A DNA stretch of 64,000 nt, taken from Leptospira dzoumogneensis (GTDB lineage: Bacteria; Spirochaetota; Leptospiria; Leptospirales; Leptospiraceae). The translations under genes and the position numbers were made by a program. Under the pieces are notes generated by a model. That model was not told where the DNA came from and searched no databases. It was given only the letters and a program-made list of their open reading frames with translations. Below are positions 60,789 through 64,000 of the stretch, piece after piece (the first letter of the stretch is position 1; every line of letters starts with the position of its first letter). The DNA lies in contig NZ_RQHS01000001.1 of assembly GCF_004770895.1 (NCBI RefSeq), positions 1-64,000 of the forward strand, given 5' to 3'.

Positions 60789-62790
60789 TATAATTCCTTT
60801 GGGCTTTCGCCTCTAATCTCAATTCATGATTTCTATGGATCGCATAACGAAATCCTAATTGTGCCTTGTAATCATCCGGGATTCCGTAAATCGAAAAAGT
60901 ATAATAATGCAGGGAAAGCACCGCTTTGAAAGAATCGAAATTTGCGATCCAATAAGCCGCGATTTGAGGAGCCACTACCGCATTCGTATCGTATTTGCCG
61001 TTATATCTTACTTTTGCCCCCGCTTGAGCGGAGAATAAAAAACGTTTCGGTCCTTCCGAAAATTGGTCCTGAAAACTATAACCTAAGGTGGTTTCTATAT
61101 TAGCATTTGTGACTCTTTCATATTTTTCCGATCTAGAAATTTCATCCAATCTGTAAAGTGTATATGATAGATCTTCTGGGCGAAGGATTGCCTGCCATTC
61201 TAGAAGTTTTTTATCTTCTTTATTTCCCTTTTTTTCATACACGGAGGAGTCGGCTCCTGAATCCACAAAATACGAAACGGAACGACCCAATGAATTATAA
61301 GGAGTCAAGGAAAGAAGCCGGATCAAATGAAATTCTTCCAAATGAAGTTTTTTAGAGTCTTGGTAATATCTCGCCTTGAGAGAAAAATAATCCACGGAAG
61401 AATTCGGGATATAACCTTGGTCAGTATTCAAAAGATCATGAACTGCTGCTCTATAACCGAAGCCTATAAAATTTCCCAGGTTGGATGTTCCGACTTCATT
61501 ATACAAAGCGGAACTTCCGTGGCCCATATGAGGGCTTTGGGTGATCGGAGAATATCCGGAATCTTCATAGTCGGTTGGAAGTTTACTTCTGAATAAGAGT
61601 AATTGTTTATAAGTTTGGTCCCACTCTTTAGGAGAATCTCCTTCCGCTTTTTTATAACGAAAAGAATCCAGGATCGTGTCCGAAAGAAAAGAAGTCCTGA
61701 TCTTGGGATCCGGTTCCCTGCTTGTCAAAAGGGAAATATTCCCGTTCTTCATTACATTTTCGTAAATGTCCTTTTCGTCCTCGTTCATTTTCCTGAGTTT
61801 TTGTATAATTTTACTATGTAAAGAAGGTCTATATTTTATATCTTTTACAAGACCTTCCTGCTCTATATATTTTTTAACAGTATCTCCCGGGATCACGAAC
61901 GGAGCCTTATCCCTGAGATGAAGGCTTGGTCTTGCTACTTCTATCAAAGAAAATAGATGATAAGAACAGTTCTCGTCTAAAAAATAATAATCGAATGTGG
62001 CGGCTCCTAATTCCCAGAGATGCCTCGTCATTCTTCTAACTTCTTCCTCTTTTAGATCCAGTTCGTATTCCCAAAGATCTCTGCTTTCGATATCATTATA
62101 TTCCGCTATTTTTACATAGTATGGATATAAGGAGAATGTTCCCGGATACCCGCCGAATAGGCCTAAAATGGAATAAACGATCGCGTTTGTAGATTCTGGA
62201 TCTGCGTTTGCCGCGTAGTTCACTGAATATTCTAAAATTTCCTTTCGATGGAGATCTCCCGAATCTATTTTTAAGAGAGTATGACCAAAAATAGAAGCAG
62301 GAGCGTTCATATAATAAGAAGCGAATATGATTTTTGCACCTTTAGGGTTCAAAGTTGCGAACCATTTTTCGAATCTTCCGCAATCTACTTTTGCGAAATC
62401 GGAATCAGGGATGGAAAGTTTTTCTTGGATCCATCTTTTTCTTTCGGGGAATTTACATGCAGGATGCATCCAATTTTCTTCTTCCGGAGGAGGGGATATG
62501 TCCGTCATAAATGTTTGGATTGAACCTAGCAGCTCTTCTTCCGGATTTTTTCGTCCTTCTCCGGAAAGAAAAAAAGAGGAAGAGTCCGCTTCGCTTACCC
62601 AGTTCCCGAATGTGGTTTTAGTATAATGTAATAGAAGGATCCAGTATCTATCTTCCCAAAGTTTTTTGGTCCGGGCCAATTTTTGGTATTCCTGGATCTT
62701 TTCAGTGCTCGTCGCATAAACAGAGCTAAAAGTCCCGAAGATAGAAAATAGAATAAATATTATAAAAAGAGAATGGGACTTAGCTGGCAC
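60754..62790 (-). CDS. DUF4105 exported protein (Lnb N-terminal periplasmic domain)
   Basis: This 678-residue protein has a signal peptide (to about residue 27, VYATS). The DUF4105 / Lnb domain spans about 95-290, and ASYYMNAPASIFGHTLLKID is its best marker. The region of AATFDYYFLDENCSYHLFSLIE carries conserved Asn-Cys-His, possibly catalytic. The last 250 residues alternate aromatic and polar residues and end in Phe (SFSYVYQF), like an outer-membrane beta-barrel or autotransporter-type C-terminus. So a periplasmic domain may be tethered to a barrel. Lnb domains are linked to lipoprotein N-acyl transfer in some Gram-positive bacteria. Function here is unproven. Confidence 0.8.
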   Translation of the reverse strand: MPAKSHSLFIIFILFSIFGTFSSVYATSTEKIQEYQKLARTKKLWEDRYWILLLHYTKTTFGNWVSEADSSSFFLSGEGRKNPEEELLGSIQTFMTDISPPPEEENWMHPACKFPERKRWIQEKLSIPDSDFAKVDCGRFEKWFATLNPKGAKIIFASYYMNAPASIFGHTLLKIDSGDLHRKEILEYSVNYAANADPESTNAIVYSILGLFGGYPGTFSLYPYYVKIAEYNDIESRDLWEYELDLKEEEVRRMTRHLWELGAATFDYYFLDENCSYHLFSLIEVARPSLHLRDKAPFVIPGDTVKKYIEQEGLVKDIKYRPSLHSKIIQKLRKMNEDEKDIYENVMKNGNISLLTSREPDPKIRTSFLSDTILDSFRYKKAEGDSPKEWDQTYKQLLLFRSKLPTDYEDSGYSPITQSPHMGHGSSALYNEVGTSNLGNFIGFGYRAAVHDLLNTDQGYIPNSSVDYFSLKARYYQDSKKLHLEEFHLIRLLSLTPYNSLGRSVSYFVDSGADSSVYEKKGNKEDKKLLEWQAILRPEDLSYTLYRLDEISRSEKYERVTNANIETTLGYSFQDQFSEGPKRFLFSAQAGAKVRYNGKYDTNAVVAPQIAAYWIANFDSFKAVLSLHYYTFSIYGIPDDYKAQLGFRYAIHRNHELRLEAKAQRNYNEASFSYVYQF

Positions 62791-62812
62791 TTATAGTTTT
62801 AGATTTGTAGAA

Positions 62813-62842
62813 TATTCCCTTCTCCTTTCGGAGAAGGGAATA
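62813..62842 (-). terminator. Stable hairpin after the DUF3015 pair
   Basis: TATTCCCTTCTCC and GGAGAAGGGAATA form a perfect 13-bp stem around a 4-nt loop that reads GAAA on the minus strand. It lies 22 nt after the second DUF3015 stop. The tail (TTCTACAAATC) is only weakly T-rich, so termination may be partial. Confidence 0.55.
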
Positions 62843-62864
62843 GGACCTTATTTAAAAGGAGTGA

Positions 62865-63344
62865 TCAGATTTTGCAACTTCCGACTAGAGCGGAGTTGTT
62901 TGCTACTTCGAATCTCATTTTTTCCAAAAAGGAATCCGGAGTGTTTTGGTCGAAAAGTGCGGAGAACTTCTCCTTTCCTACTTTTCCGAAAGTTCCCATA
63001 TCGGAACAACCCATCAATGAAGCAAAAGCTTCCATTTTTTCACCGGAACCTTTTGCAAATTCCTGCTCCAAAGATTGGAAGTTCATGTGAACGAAGATCT
63101 GTTGCTCGGCTTGTTTTTGGGTAAACCCGCTGGTCTCACAACCTAAAGTTCCTGTGGAAATCCCGAAAGTTTGGTTTCCAAGAGTTCCGTTTACGGTTGC
63201 GGCGATCACTTGGTGAACTTTTTTGTTCTCGGTGATTACGATAGAACCAAGACCACATCCTGCAGCGCCGTGTTTAGCGGAAGCTACGTAAAGTGGAGAA
63301 GCTACTAAAGCGAGAAATAGAGATACTGCTAATATTCTTTTCAT
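62865..63344 (-). CDS. DUF3015 exported protein, second copy
   Basis: This 159-residue protein has a signal peptide cleaved near YVASA and the DUF3015 motif GAAGCGLGSIVITENKKVHQVIAATVNGT. TFGISTGTLGCETSG follows, then a conserved LMGC, and it ends GSCKI. The five to six cysteines of the mature part likely form disulfides in the periplasm. AAGGAGA precedes the ATG. It follows the related gene at 63356 by 11 nt and is probably cotranscribed with it. DUF3015 proteins are common in proteobacteria and leptospires and have no known function. Confidence 0.87.
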   Translation of the reverse strand: MKRILAVSLFLALVASPLYVASAKHGAAGCGLGSIVITENKKVHQVIAATVNGTLGNQTFGISTGTLGCETSGFTQKQAEQQIFVHMNFQSLEQEFAKGSGEKMEAFASLMGCSDMGTFGKVGKEKFSALFDQNTPDSFLEKMRFEVANNSALVGSCKI

Positions 63345-63355
63345 GAGTTATCTCC

Positions 63356-63853
63356 TTAAATTTTGCAGCTCTTAGAGAGTACTGCGTCTTTTCTGATCCC
63401 GTCTTTTACCGCGCTTAGTAAAGAAGAAGGAGTGGTTTCTTGGGTATACAATGCGTCGAAATTGGACTTAGTATATTCTCCCAATTGTACAGTTCCGTTT
63501 GTGGAGCAGCCCAGAAGTCCTGAAAGTGCTTCTAATTTTTCTCCTTTTCCTTTTGCCATTTCAACTTCCAAAGAATTGAAATTGAGGGAAACAAATACTT
63601 CTTGTACTTTTTCTTTATGGACTAATCCATCAGTAGCGCATCCCAAAGTTCCGGTAGTGATCCCGAAAGTTTGGTTACCTGAAACAACACCGTTTGTGGT
63701 AGCCGCTAAAAGTTGGTGGCCGCCTTTATTTTCCTTAAAAATCAAAGATCCAAGCCCGCAACCAGCTACACCATAGTCTGCGGCAGTGACTGAAATTCCC
63801 GAGGACAAGCAGAGTAAACCGACTAATCCTATCGATAGAAGTTCCTTTTTCAT
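63356..63853 (-). CDS. DUF3015 exported protein, first copy
   Basis: This protein has about 165 residues from the ATG at 63853 (GGAGAGG upstream). A longer frame to 63916 lacks a site. It has a signal peptide ending SVTAA, then GVAGCGLGSLIFKENKGGHQLLAATTNGV, GITTGTLGCATDG and a terminal KSCKI. It is clearly a tandem duplicate of the neighbouring gene, since both share spacing of cysteines and the LGC and SCKI endings. The two have diverged through most of the second half, suggesting an old duplication. Periplasmic, function unknown. Confidence 0.87.
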   Translation of the reverse strand: MKKELLSIGLVGLLCLSSGISVTAADYGVAGCGLGSLIFKENKGGHQLLAATTNGVVSGNQTFGITTGTLGCATDGLVHKEKVQEVFVSLNFNSLEVEMAKGKGEKLEALSGLLGCSTNGTVQLGEYTKSNFDALYTQETTPSSLLSAVKDGIRKDAVLSKSCKI

Positions 63854-64000
63854 AAATGAACCTCTCCTTCCTTTTTTAATCGGAAAATATAAAATTCCTT
63901 CGAACGGATATGTCAACCAGAATTAGAGAAAACACATCAATTGCCTTCGTGATAACGGAAAAGTTCTCTCTTTGGAAAGAATTTTTTGCTTTGTGGTTTG

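Overview
The window looks like chromosomal DNA of a spirochaete of the genus Leptospira. This is an inference from content, not a database match. The DNA is moderately AT-rich and encodes a double-membrane cell: a TonB-dependent receptor, an MlaC/RND lipid-transport operon, many lipoproteins with loose lipoboxes, and DUF3015 and DUF4105 exported proteins. Genes are tightly packed with 1-16 nt overlaps, and intergenic repeat families recur. The sulfate ABC operon and the variety of oxidoreductases would fit an environmental or intermediate species better than a reduced pathogen. No rRNA, tRNA, CRISPR array or prophage was seen.

Layout. 1-226 holds a likely insertion-sequence end and a G-rich repeat. 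227-3362 holds a CPYC thioredoxin-reductase-like flavoprotein divergent from a LysR regulator with a perfect operator-like dyad, then a TauD-type dioxygenase. 3562-6792 is a single-chain acyl-CoA carboxylase (BC-BCCP-CT). 6890-7249 is a small exported beta protein. 7321-11268 is the sulfate importer sbp-cysT-cysW-cysA on the minus strand. 11452-18183 runs forward: a 7TM/SpoIIE phosphatase, an unannotated 44-residue protein, a polytopic membrane protein coupled to a DUF445 protein, and two small lipoproteins. 18307-21979 has pirin, an HtrA-type protease, a monooxygenase-fold enzyme, nitronate monooxygenase and a small membrane protein. 22348-26485 is a minus-strand MlaC / MMPL-RND / lipoprotein operon, reminiscent of hopanoid lipid transporters. 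26606-34734 is a mix: a phospholipase C-like protein whose start codon lies in a long hairpin, a TIGR04282 glycosyltransferase, an unknown exported pair, a START-fold protein, an AGMO-like hydroxylase, a saccharopine-dehydrogenase-like reductase and a lipoprotein with an HEGGH zinc motif. 34735-35580 is an SGNH hydrolase.

The most notable block is 35896-48892, seven collinear plus-strand genes. A circularly permuted ATP-grasp protein, an alpha-E protein and a transglutaminase/DUF2126 protein are followed by an imelysin lipoprotein translationally coupled to a FecA-like TonB receptor. A second version of the same enzymatic set follows, with ATP-grasp and alpha-E fused and then a transglutaminase. 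The ATP-grasp/alpha-E/transglutaminase trio is a known but functionally obscure amide-bond-forming association. Placing two copies around an outer-membrane metal-uptake pair suggests a made or modified peptide-like compound linked to metal acquisition. That is a hypothesis.

49437-63916 holds a delta-9-type desaturase, pyrE, two unknown proteins, a LolD/MacB-like ABC transporter, a SpoIID/LytB lipoprotein, an RlmD-like rRNA methyltransferase, two divergent genes whose start codons overlap at a CATG, a lipoprotein hydrolase, a DUF4105 protein and two tandem DUF3015 proteins. Three long inverted-repeat elements built from 8-nt units (near 19.1, 48.9 and 56.3 kb), a short GGA-N-TTCC palindrome family, and hairpins placed over or next to start codons are the main non-coding features.
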